The translations under genes and the position numbers were made by a program. A stretch of 64,000 bases of DNA from Morinoia aosen. Lineage: Eukaryota; Arthropoda; Malacostraca; Amphipoda; Talitridae. Position 1 is the stretch's first letter. The number at the start of each line of letters is the position of its first letter. Shown here one piece after another: positions 10,861-21,417 of this stretch. The stretch is from assembly GCA_030386875.1 (NCBI GenBank), contig CM059576.1, positions 62,681,581 through 62,745,580 on the forward strand, given 5' to 3'. The notes beneath the pieces were generated by a model that was given only the letters and a program-made list of their open reading frames with translations, ran no database searches and was not told where the DNA came from.

Positions 10861-12355
10861 TGATCTGCATATGTGAAAAACTGTAGCTGGAATTGCCTCT
10901 CAAAATTAAAAAAGCATCTTCAGCCAGAGCGGACTGCTGCATTTGATATTCTAGGCATTTTACAGGATGCACAAGCACAAAATGTCTCACTAAGAAGATC
11001 AAAAGACTACTAAGCCTCTCTAATGAATGGACAGTTGTGTAAAAAGAAAGAAAAATTTTAGGAGCAACTAACCAAGCTAAGCAGAGCAACAGCTGGTCAC
11101 TCTGAGCCCGTCTGCGGGGAAGGGGGCAATTTGGAGGTGATTATGAGGGTTTGGGTTGCCAACACGAGTCAAATGACGTTTCTATGTAATAGAGGTAGGG
11201 CTTAGGAGATTTTCATGCAATTATCTCATTTTGATTTTTGGCCCCAAAAAAGCGTTTGATTTTTTAGCACCTTGCTCTTTACACCAGACACCCAAAGCAC
11301 TTCAAATAACACTCCCCAATTTAATGTTTCAACCACTTCACCATTTGTTTCACTGCTAAAATCAGATCCATACACCCTCTATCCTTCCAAAAACTGAACA
11401 GCTTGTCTCCTACTGTCCTTTCTGTTTCTTCTTTCATATGATTTAACAATACTCTGCCATACAGATTACCAACTATGCTCAATATACTTATACTTGATGA
11501 ATTGGAGTTCTCATACCCACCCCATTACATTTATATAATTGAATCACAACACACATTCTTCAAAAAAATCAGCAATGTACCAACAACAACAAAAATTCAG
11601 CAACTACAACAATCTATCAATGTCACCCATCCTTTCATTGAATGCTCAGATGCCACTCTGTATAATTCCAGTGCTTTATCCTAAATTGTTTTTTCCAGTG
11701 TAGACTTCAACTTTTACTCTCTTGACCATTCATCTTTGGATGAATTGTTTTCTCTAATTTTCATTGGCATAATCCTACCTTTTTTGTAGTTTAATTTCAG
11801 AAAAATAAAATTGTTCCAAATGATGCTTTCCAATTTTATTCAGCGTAAATCTGAAGACACTAAGATGCACAGCACAAACAAAATACTTTTTTTTAACCAA
11901 CATTATAAGTTTATTCAGATATTCAAGTTCAAAGCCTTCTGTGACAACCAATTACTAACAAATAGTGCACACGATCTGTCAAAAAGCAACATCCTAAAAG
12001 TTTAAGTAAGCGCTGAGAAAAACTTCTATGAGGTATAAAAATATTAAATAATTATACTTATAAAATCATTGTGTTCAAATGATGAGCTTGTAATGACTAA
12101 TCATTTTTCAATTCTTCCCATCTAAACCCTACGCATGCCCAAATGAAACTACAATATTCATCTCGATGATATCCTCATTGAATATGATTCATATGGTAGT
12201 AAGGTAATGGAACTTCATTCAATAGTAAGCTAATGAAATGTTATAACTTGTAACATAAGAAAAATTCAGCTACACAACAATAATGATTTCAAAATTCTCT
12301 ATTTATACCACAAATGTCAAGTGTATGCATTTTGCTAACAGCATTCCCATTAAAC
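10861..12355. other. Intergenic, no gene recognised
   Basis: No coding region with recognisable family features. Small frames at 11475-11684 and 11811-12005 are low-complexity AT-rich reading frames. Confidence 0.4.
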
Positions 12356-12359
12356 TAGC

Positions 12360-13325
12360 AGGACCCGTGGAAATTCCACGGACAAAATAATCAATAAGCT
12401 TTGGGGACCCGTGAGAAAATTCTGTCAACATTACTTAAGAAATTTGAAGATAAGTTAGGTTAGGATAGGATGGTATAGGTTAGATTAGAATACGATAGGT
12501 TAGGATATGATAGGTTGGGATATGATAGGTTGGGATATGATAGGTTAGGATATGATAGGTTAGGATATGATAGGTTAGGATATGATAGGTTAGGATATGA
12601 TAGGTTAGGATATGATAGGTTAGGATATGATAGGTCAGGATATGATAGGTCAGGATATGATTGGTTAGGATATGATAGGTTAGGATATGATAGGTTAGGA
12701 TATAAGTTAAGAAATGATAGGTTAGGATATGATAGGTTAGGAAATGATAGGTTAGGATATGATAGTTTAGGATATGATAGTTTAGGATATGATAGGTTAG
12801 GATATGATAGGTTAGGATATGATAGGTTAGGATATGATAGGTTAGGATATGATATGATAGGTAAGGATATGATAGGTAAGGATATGATAGGTAAGGATAT
12901 GATAGGTAAGGATATGATAGGTTAGGATATGATAGGTTAGGATATGATAGGTCAGGATATGATAGGTTAGGATATGATAGGTTAGGATATGATTGGTTAG
13001 GATATGATAGGCTAGGATATGATTGGTTAGGATATGATAGGTTAGGATATGATAGGTTAGGATATGATAGGTTAGGATATGATAGGTTAGGAAATGATAG
13101 GTTAGGAAATGATAGGTTAGGATATGATAGGTTAGGATATGATAGGTTAGGATATGATAGGTTAGGATAGGATGGGCTGTGATAGGATAGGTTGGGATAT
13201 GATAGGTTAGTATAGGATAGGTTAGGATAGGATAGGCAGTGATAGGATAGGTTACGATAGGTTGAGATATGTTAGTTAGGATAGGTTATGTAATGTTGAC
13301 GGAACATTTTCATGGGTCCACGTTT
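12360..13325. repeat. 15-bp minisatellite between inverted ends
   Basis: From about 12470 to 13280 the unit GGTTAGGATATGATA (15 bp) repeats roughly 50 times with single-base variants; blocks reading GGTAAGGATATGATA near 12865-12915 show local homogenisation. The left flank contains GACCCGTGAGAAAATTCTGT then CAACATTAC (about 12408-12436). The right flank carries its inverse, GTAATGTTGACGGAACATTT then TCATGGGTCC (about 13288-13320). A further near-palindrome CCGTGGAAATTCCACGG lies at 12365. The array therefore seems to be the inside of an inverted-repeat element. Each unit contains TTAGG, the usual insect telomere word, probably by chance. Confidence 0.85.
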
Positions 13326-13329
13326 TTTA

Positions 13330-13920
13330 TGCTTGACATTATCATGATAGGTTCGGTTAGCATAGGTCAGGAAGAGATAGGTTAGGATAGCTTAGGTTAC
13401 GATGGGTTATGGGTTATGGTTAAAAACCTATCAATGGCTTTTCTAACCTGTGCAATTTTCTCATCACTCAAATATAAATGAATTCATTGATGAAACCTCT
13501 GCTTTGAAAATTGATAGTGACAACCCACAATGCAACAGAGGAAGCCAATGTGTGTCAGTCAGCGAATGATGGTTGAGAGGCTAGGGTTAAGTTGCAAGAC
13601 AAGGGCTAAAAATTTATAGGGCCAAATATATATAGGGCTGAACAAGGAAGCCAGTAAAGTGGACTCGATTATTAAATTCACTGCAAAATTTCAATGCTTA
13701 ATGTTTGATAAAGAATAAGCTTTTCCTAGAAAGCTCCTGCAATTTGAAGTCACAAAACAGAATAATAAGACGGGAATGTTCAATGTTAGAATGGAAAATA
13801 GCCATTTAATTTCCCAATCAATGACAACAGAATAATATAAAATTTATACATTTCTATGACTGAATATTGTTAAACAGAGAAACAGAATTGAAAAACAGAA
13901 TCAGTAACAGAATTGATATT
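13330..13920. other. Intergenic, no gene recognised
   Basis: AT-rich spacer between the minisatellite element and the hAT insertion. Nothing supported. Confidence 0.4.
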
Positions 13921-13929
13921 TTTCAGAAC

Positions 13930-15705
13930 TAGTGATGCAAAAAATGGTTTTATTCGATGGCAATTTTTTTGCGAAAAAATAACATGTTTTTTTTTGCACA
14001 CACCCAAATTTTTTGAAGTATATGTCTGTTTTTTTTGGTCACATAAAATATATTAATATCCATGTTTTTCAAATTTGATTTTTATAATAAAAACATCAAA
14101 AGTAAACCTTACAGTAAAAGTGGTGGCAAATAACCCACAATTACCTAGAGGAGTCTAAAAGGAACAGAAGGGGCCACAGAACTCACATTGATGGAGTCAA
14201 AATTCAGAGCTTACTATCTCTACTATGTCTGACTTTATTTTTATATGCCAAAAAAATCAGACAGAGATTGTAAGCTCTGAATTTTAACTCCATCAGTATA
14301 AGTTCTATGGCTCCTGCTGTTCCTCTTAGACTTCTCTAGGTAATTGTGGGTTATCTGCCACCACTTTTACTGTATGGTTTCCTTTTGTGGTTTTTATTAT
14401 AAAAAATCATGACTAAAGAACATGGATATTACTATATTATGTGACCAAAACAAAACCATGATGTTTCTTAAAACATTTTTCTACTAAAAATTCATGACTA
14501 AAAAAAATGGATAGTATATTGTATGTGACCAAAACACTATGCTGTTTTATTTTAAATGTTTTTTTTTACAAAAAAATCCTGATTTTACAAAAAATCTTGA
14601 TTTTTTAAAATCATGTTTTTTAAAAAACTTATCAAAAGTTAAAAACATGAATATTAATTTATATTATATGATAAAAAAACTCGCTGTTTTTTAAAACATG
14701 TTTTATACAAAAAAAATCATGATGAATAAACATGACTATTGATATATATTATAGGACCAAAATAACCAATGCTGTTTTTTTTAAACATGTATTATTTAAA
14801 AAAAATCATGACTAAAATAATCTGATAATATAGTTTATGTTACCAAAAAATCATGGTTTTTAAAAAAATTTTATACAAAAAAATCATGGTCAAAAAGTTA
14901 GAAAAACACGGACATTACTATATTTTATGTGACCAAAAATTAATGCCATTTTTAAAAAAAATGTTTTTAGGCAGGATTTTTTTTCTATGAGTATGATTTT
15001 TTTATAAAAGCTTGATTTTAAGGTCACATAAAATATATTAATATCCACTATTTAAGTCATGATTTTTCAGTGAAAAAAGAGGTTTTTTCAAAAAACAGCA
15101 TGGGTTTTCAGTCACAAAAAGTATATTAATATATGTACTTTTTAGTTCTGATTTTTTTTGTGAAAAATGTTTTTTGAAAAACAAGCATGATTTTTTTGGC
15201 ACATAAAATATATTAATATCCGTGTTTTTAGATAATAAATTTTTCTTACACAAAACATGTTTTAAAATAACAGCATAGTTTTTTTGGTCCCATAAAATAT
15301 ATTAATATCCACGTTTTTTAGTCGTGATTTTTTGTAAAAATATTTTATTAAGAGAGAAGCATGGTTTCTTGGTCACATCTCTATCAATGACCATAAGTAA
15401 AGATATATTATTACAACATACTATTTGGGAAGTTGAAGGTGATTCACATGCATTGTAAAATAAATGAAATATCAAAACATGAGAGCAAAGAAAATGAAAA
15501 ATTTCATACAACCAAAGAAAACCATGATTTAAGAGGTATGCTGTTTTATTTAATAATCTGATATGAAAAACAATGTAATGTGGTTCTTTTCCTTGCTGAG
15601 TTATCAAACAAAATATTTTGAAAAATCCAAAATATCCATATTTTTTAGCCATGTTTTTTGTGAAAATTTTTTTTTGAACAGTATGGTTTTCGAGTCACAT
15701 CTCTA
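13930..15705. mobile_element. Non-autonomous hAT element, copy 1 (1776 bp)
   Basis: Begins TAGTGATGC and ends GTCACATCTCTA (inverse TAGAGATGTGAC). It is flanked by the 8-bp duplication TTCAGAAC at 13922-13929 and 15706-15713. TAG-type ends plus an 8-bp duplication fit the hAT superfamily. The inside has no transposase. Near the left end is a foldback of about 110-bp arms (14104-14216 and 14270-14385). The rest is a set of degenerate subterminal repeats built on CATGATTTTTT..GGTCACATAAAATATATTAATATCCA, in one orientation on the left and the other on the right. The family recurs at 46149-49222. Confidence 0.85.
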
Positions 15706-15789
15706 TTCAGAACAAATTGAATATGGAAAAAGGAACTATTTTAATGATTGATTAGAAAAACCTTAGAACTTTTTAATCCTGAAATATTA

Positions 15790-16192
15790 TTAACCCATTA
15801 GTGCCTATGCATAGACTTTTCTGCCCTCCATAAAAATGTTATAAATTTACTCAAACCTAATTTTAAGGTTTCCTACAAGTCTATGCACGCATTATAGACT
15901 TGTGCTAGCTAAGAACGCATTTCGAACACGTTCTGCAGATGTTTTTTACACAATCAAACAGTGCATGCAACATAGCCGCTGCACGTTCCAGCACAACTCA
16001 CTCGTGAGTTATTTTAGGTATTTCTCACAATAAGAACATTTTTGTCTAAGTGTGTATAATCAAAAGAAAGTTAAATGATTAGTTTATAAATCGAAATGCA
16101 TCTTTACCATAAAAAATTACAAAGTGAAGGGGAAATTTCTATTCAAAGTATTAACATAGATTTTTCTACGCCCAGGCACTATGGAATGTTAA
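15790..16192. mobile_element. TTAA-flanked MITE, piggyBac-like
   Basis: TTAACCCATTAGTGCCTATG opens it and ...CAGGCACTATGGAATGTTAA closes it, giving short imperfect terminal inverted repeats (AGTGCCT in both) with TTAA on each side. It also contains CTATGCATAG palindromes related to one another. There is no coding capacity. The ends resemble but do not match the piggyBac at 4060, so the assignment is tentative. Confidence 0.5.
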
Positions 16193-16848
16193 GTTCAGCA
16201 GAATTGCAGCTCTGAATTCTCTGAGCTAGTGTGTATTTATTTACCCTAAGCTATTACGCCATGATTAGCTTTATGTAGACATTTATGTTAATATTTATGT
16301 TTCTGTGTTAGGAAGTGCTTTTATGTCATGGATAGTTATTGAAATACTAACATATTTAGATGTTTAACTGGGCTTTTTTCCCCTCAGGATGAATACGGAT
16401 GAAGTATCAAGTTTTATGGATGAACATGTGTGACAATGGCCTTCCTCTAAGATGTTTCAAAGCATATCACACACCTTTATAAGCACTTAGCCTTGCTTTC
16501 ATTATGTGTGATGGTGGTAAACATTCTATTCTGTATGCATCATTATATCTTCTTTTAGTAATGTCACAGTGCTTTAGTGAATGGAATATTGTTCAACATT
16601 GTTTCATCATAAACATCTACCTAGGACAGCTTTTGGATGTTTTTGCTATAAATAAATCCATTGATTTTTCTGTAAACTTTAGGCAGATTTTTGCCTAGAA
16701 TAACAGTGAGTAGATTTTTTGATTTGACAATATCTCACCTTCTATCTGTACTAGCATTATTATGAAATTTATAATGTATATCAGATATAATATGCAAAGA
16801 ATTTCTGCCAAGTTTTACTGTCCTACTACTATTTCTCAACTTGCGGCC
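16193..16848. other. Intergenic, no gene recognised
   Basis: AT-rich. The open frame 16504-16698 has no family signature. Confidence 0.4.
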
Positions 16849-18450
16849 TTAAGGGCATCATCCAGGCCCCTGCCGCTCCGATGAGCATTTTCCATGCTTT
16901 TGTTGAAAAAGGACCCTTAGGTGGAGGACTATTCAGTCCTAAAATTTTATGGTGCTACGGACAATAGATCCCCCCCAGGCAGGAGAAAGGGAACAAGAAT
17001 CTTGAATTTTCAACCCCATTTTGACCCCATATAAGAAACAAAACAGGAAATGGATGATTTGAAAATGTACTTTTGCTAGAAATGTTTCAAGAATTCTAAA
17101 ACTGTCTTTGGTTTTGTTCTAGCACAAAAACTCAATGACTAGTCCTCTTTAGAAATATTAATACATATGAACTAAAAACCCCAATACATCCAATTTTTTT
17201 TAAAAACTAAGGCTTGAATCAAAAAAATGAATAAAGGATATTGTGTTTTTTTTCAAAAGTTACAATATATAGCCAAATTTCATAAGAATCAGACCAAAAA
17301 TAAAAAAATTCAGAATTTTTATGAAAAAAAATTCATTTTTTTGGAAATTACAATTCTCAGTGTGAATATGAAGTTGTGCATGAAGATTATCAAAATAAAA
17401 ATGCAAACAGCATTCAATTACGTAAATTTTCACGATATTACACTTCAACCAAAAATTGTTATAAGGCTTATATCCAACACCTCTAACTTTCAACATTCAA
17501 AAGCCTAAAAGTCTTTGAGTTTTGATGCTAGAACATAACCAAAGACAGTTTTAGAATCCTTGTAACATTTTCTAACAAAGTTACATTCTCATTTCTCCAA
17601 ATTTGAGAAAAAAAATTATATCGCTTAAAACCAATAAATAATTTATCTATATACTTAATAGCAAAACTCAAAATTTGTGCGAGTCCGTTTGGAAAATTGG
17701 CTGAGTCTACATGGTCGAGTGAGGTATTAAATTGGAGCCACTGGTGTCTATATTTGCAGAAAACTATTTATTTAAATTTTTTTTAATTTTTTTTTTTTAT
17801 TTTGATTTTTTTTCTTTATTTTTTTTTTTTTTGATTATTTATTTTTTTTTTAATTTTTATTTATTTTTCATTTTTTATTTTTTTACCATTTCATTTTTTA
17901 CATTTTTTTTATTTTATTTTTTTTTTTTTGATTTTTTTTTATTTTTCTTATTTTTTATTTTGATTTTATTTTTTTTATTTTTTTATTTTTAGGCAAGTCG
18001 GACAACCCGATACTCGGGTTGAACCGGCTTAAGCTTAGCCGGTTACCGGAGGTAACCGGCTAGTTTGTGATATAATGCCAAAATATCACTTATCACAAAA
18101 CAAGTATTTTCAAATGTTAAAATCACTTATCACAAAACAAGTTTTTTCAAATGTTAAAATTTTACAATATAACTTTGTTAGAAATGCTTTAGGGATTCTA
18201 AAACTGTCTTTGGATTGGTTCTAGCATCAAAACTCAATGAATTTTAGGCTTTTGAAATATCCATTCAAATTTACCAAAAAATAATTTTCCATAAAAACAT
18301 ATGGCCTAAATCAAAAAAGTTACGTAAGTAAGAAAAGTTTACTTTGAATAAATACATTGATTGGCTTGAAGGCATAAACTTGAAGTTTATGGGTGAAATC
18401 CAGTGGAATATTGAATTTCCTAGCCAAAATACTAAGCTTATACAGTCATA
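16849..18450 (+). mobile_element. TIR element 'E', copy 1, right end lost
   Basis: Starts TTAAGGGCATCATCC and follows the copy at 42490-43625 in order, sharing words such as CCCTTAGGTGG.GGACTATTC, CTAAAATTTTATGG and GGACAATA.ATCCCCCCCAGG. It is interrupted by the Helitron 17646-18063. The similarity fades near 18370-18450 and the right terminal repeat is not recognisable. Inside, the phrase TTCTAAAACTGTCTTTGG..TTCTAGCA occurs in both orientations, so the element is internally repetitive. It has no transposase. Confidence 0.65.
17646..18063 (+). mobile_element. Non-autonomous Helitron (418 bp)
   Basis: Begins TCTATATAC after an A (17645) and ends with a hairpin followed by CTAG and then T (18064), the Helitron pattern 5'-TC...CTRR-3' inserted between A and T. 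The terminal hairpin is AGCCGGTTACC-GGA-GGTAACCGGCT (about 18037-18061), an 11-bp perfect stem; two more hairpins precede it (ACCCGA/TCGGGT; AACCGGCT/AGCCGGTT). The middle (about 17775-17990) is a T-rich low-complexity tract. The empty site is visible in the paralogous element at about 43300-43325. Confidence 0.8.
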
Positions 18451-19470
18451 CCTCATCTTACAAAAGGCTTAAAGAACAAAACAGTTTTACGTAAAATTTC
18501 TATCTCTGCAAATATGAGAAAAATCATGTTAGAAAATGCATACCTCAAAAATTCAAGCAATGCACACTCAGCTTTGCAGCCGCAAGAGTTCCCCCCATAA
18601 CTTGAATACACTCGTAGCATCAAGCATTTTTTTTAAATTGGTCCAATAAGAGTAAATAGTAAATGATTTGCATGCTTTATTAATCTTAATGGTTTAATAA
18701 ACAATTTTTTTTATTTTGAATACATGTTTACTACAAGATTGGTAAACTTCTAAAAAAAATTAAGGATTTTAGGAGAGAGTATTGGGGGCCGTGAAACAAA
18801 TCAGGCCTACTACATGTAAAATGCAATGGTCAGGATGTAATTTCAGAATTGAAGGACATAAATTAGAAAAAAGTTGAAAATTATTTTGATCAAACGTTAA
18901 AATAGTTCACGTTTTCCAAGTATCTATTTGGTTTTGAAAAATTTCAAAATCTGTTCATGAAGAATAGTTCATTTCATTAAAAACCTTAGAATTTATTGAA
19001 ATATCAATAGCCTAGTTGTTATTTTAATATCATTGGATAATTTATAAGGCTACCAGGTACCTAGAAGTAAATGATTGGCAATACCTGAAAGTTTTTAAGT
19101 ATTGAATTCAGTTGAGTTTTGAAGTAATATAAGTGTAGTGAAACTAGTCTGCTAATTGTCTTACCACGGGGACGCCGCTCTGTTAGGATGCCGACCAGGC
19201 AATGATTAGCTATTCAGGCTAATTAGCTAGGCCCAGACACTAGGGTGTGTTGCGGGATGGACAAGTAACAATGTATTTAAAACATGGCAGGTATAATAGA
19301 CATAACACGTATAATCTCAGGACGTGTCTTGCGAGAGCCGTTTCTCTACGCGAGATCGTAACTCTTCCGCCGACTAAACACCCAGCAAAAACACCTAAAG
19401 TACAATGGCAAAAGAGGGCGCAGGATTACCCAAGCACAGTATAGAAAGAAAAGAAAAAAAGAAAAGAAAA
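18451..19470. other. Intergenic, no gene recognised
   Basis: Mostly AT-rich. A GC-richer patch at 19160-19430 has no recognisable domain and ends in an A/G-rich tract at 19440-19472. Confidence 0.4.
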
Positions 19471-19474
19471 AATG

Positions 19475-19995
19475 TTTATTTCCAAATTGTCACATGAGAT
19501 ACATGCCAACATATTGGCTTTTAAAAGTTTCTTAAATATAGGACATCCTAAAACAAATATTCCATACGAGGAGTACTAATTGACAAACCATCCGAGGTGT
19601 ACAAGTAGATGAGCCATACGAGGCATAATAATAGACAAACTATACGAGGTGTACTATTAGACAAACTGTCAGAGGTGTACAAGTAGATAGACCATACGAG
19701 GCATATTAATTGACAAAATATACGAGGCGTACTAATAGACAAACCATTCGTGGTGTGCTAGTAGTCTAACAAAAGTTCTATACTAGGAGTACTAATTGAC
19801 AAACCATCCGAGGTGTACAAATAGATAAGCCATACGAGGCATAATAATAATAGGCAAACTATACGAGGTGTACTAATAGACAAGCTATCAGAGGTGTACA
19901 AAATAGATAGACCATACGAGGCATATTAATAGACAAAATATACGAGGCGTACTAATAGACAAACCACACGTGGCGTGCCAATAGTCTATCTCTGT
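19475..19995 (+). repeat. 27-bp tandem array with 216-bp higher-order period
   Basis: Units of the type CTAATAGACAAACTATACGA-GGTGTA (about 27 bp) repeat about 16 times between 19557 and 19990. Two successive blocks match unit by unit (GAGTACTAATTGACAAACCA at 19571 and 19787), giving a 216-bp, eight-unit higher-order repeat. The leader 19475-19498 matches 57754-57777 beside the other large minisatellite. Confidence 0.8.
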
Positions 19996-21060
19996 CAAGG
20001 GTAGTTGAATGAGAAATGAAAATTATGCACTAAAAATACGCAAAGCCCTATCACCACCAAAAACATATTTCATGTCTTCTGGATATTCACCACATCATGC
20101 GGACATGGGTACATGGGATAAAATAGAGATACAGTGTGAGCCGGTTACCACTCATGATTGACAAATATCTACAAAATATTGGTAGAAATGGGTAAACAAA
20201 CATATATTCAATATCAAAATTCATAGCTTGTACAACATACGGACAGAAAGATAATTTTACTACGATTCATATGCTCAAATTGCACTTTATTTCATTAATT
20301 ATATATGACATTAATACGATTCACAGAAACGCCCTCTGGGGAAGTGATAGATTTATTTTTGAATCATTTCGCTGTTGCAATAAAATATATTAACCGAAAG
20401 GTTTTTGCGCAAAGAAATGAAATAGAAACATGTATATCTATTTATGTAGATACATATATATACCTACACACGTACACACACATATTAATATATACTTATT
20501 GAAAATAAAATATTAGAAAAAAAATACATATATAAGATAAAAGAAAGAAGCAACCTACCATCTACTACACAGAAAATGACAGCTGAGCTCACTGTAATCC
20601 TAAGAAATTTTCGCAAAAAAATAACTAAAAGGAAGAGAAGACTTCGAAAAACATAAAAATGAGCTGTTTTTTAATTTCTTCACAGAAATTTTTAAGAAAA
20701 GTCAGGTTATAGTCAAGAATCAACACAACTCTTCAGCATTATACGGACATGTGTACGTGGGATAAAATGGAGTAACATTGTGGCCGGATATCCCATCTGA
20801 TTGGAGAATATTCGCAAAATTGGCACATATAGGAAGATTAGGCCTTGATCCAAAAATAATAATTTTGATTACAGAAATTTAGAGTTTTTCCGATTTGAAA
20901 GTTCAGTGCTAGTGTGCGCTGAACGCACGAAAAAAAAAATAAATAAAAAGACTAAATGCAATGCTTAAATAACCCCTTTCCCCCCAGCTCAGCCGAAAAT
21001 CGATTGAAAACATCTTCGAGAATGATTTTGAAATAGCGAGACAACGTTAGCCAAAAATTT
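19996..21060. other. Intergenic; short AT/CA-rich tract
   Basis: No gene seen. 20430-20510 is a low-complexity ATAC/ACAC-rich tract. Two similar phrases near 20104 (GACATGGGTACATGGGATAAAAT) and 20748 (GACATGTGTACGTGGGATAAAAT) mark an old duplication. The phrases are quoted with spacing as seen and are 23 bp apart in form only at a few bases. Confidence 0.35.
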
Positions 21061-21417
21061 AATTCATTATAAACTTTGCACAACCCTCACATCTATAAAC
21101 CTGTTTATTGGTGTACACACAAAATGTATTTCATGGTATATTTGTCATACGGACTTTAAATATTAAATACATAAAGAGAAAGAAATAACAAAATAAAGAT
21201 GAGGAAATACTCCTAATTATATTATGGAAAGAACGTTCGTTCTGCTGCACTGAACTGACGGCTGTGGTGCTCATTGTTGTCGACAGAAATAAGTAAGATG
21301 AATATACGAATCGCTTAGCAAACGTAAAATGAAATAGTTTCTAAATTTCTAACATAAATTTCAGGAAAAATTAAAATTTCTGATAGATGGGAAGTTCACA
21401 CCGAGATGCTGCAGGCC

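Noticed and set aside
12515-12925. 136-residue open frame of GYDRL repeats
   Set aside because: It is a translation of the 15-bp minisatellite (a multiple of three keeps it open), not a gene.
12470-13280. Interstitial telomere array
   Set aside because: TTAGG occurs once per 15-bp unit and is never in pure (TTAGG)n, so chance is enough.
15302-15652. Related open frames in the two hAT copies (also 48934-49266) as a conserved protein
   Set aside because: They coincide with shared subterminal DNA of the element and are not the same length or frame throughout. The second also runs into retrotransposon sequence beyond the hAT end.
17732-17992. 86-residue Phe/Leu-rich frame that looks like a membrane protein
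   Set aside because: It is the T-rich tract inside the Helitron.
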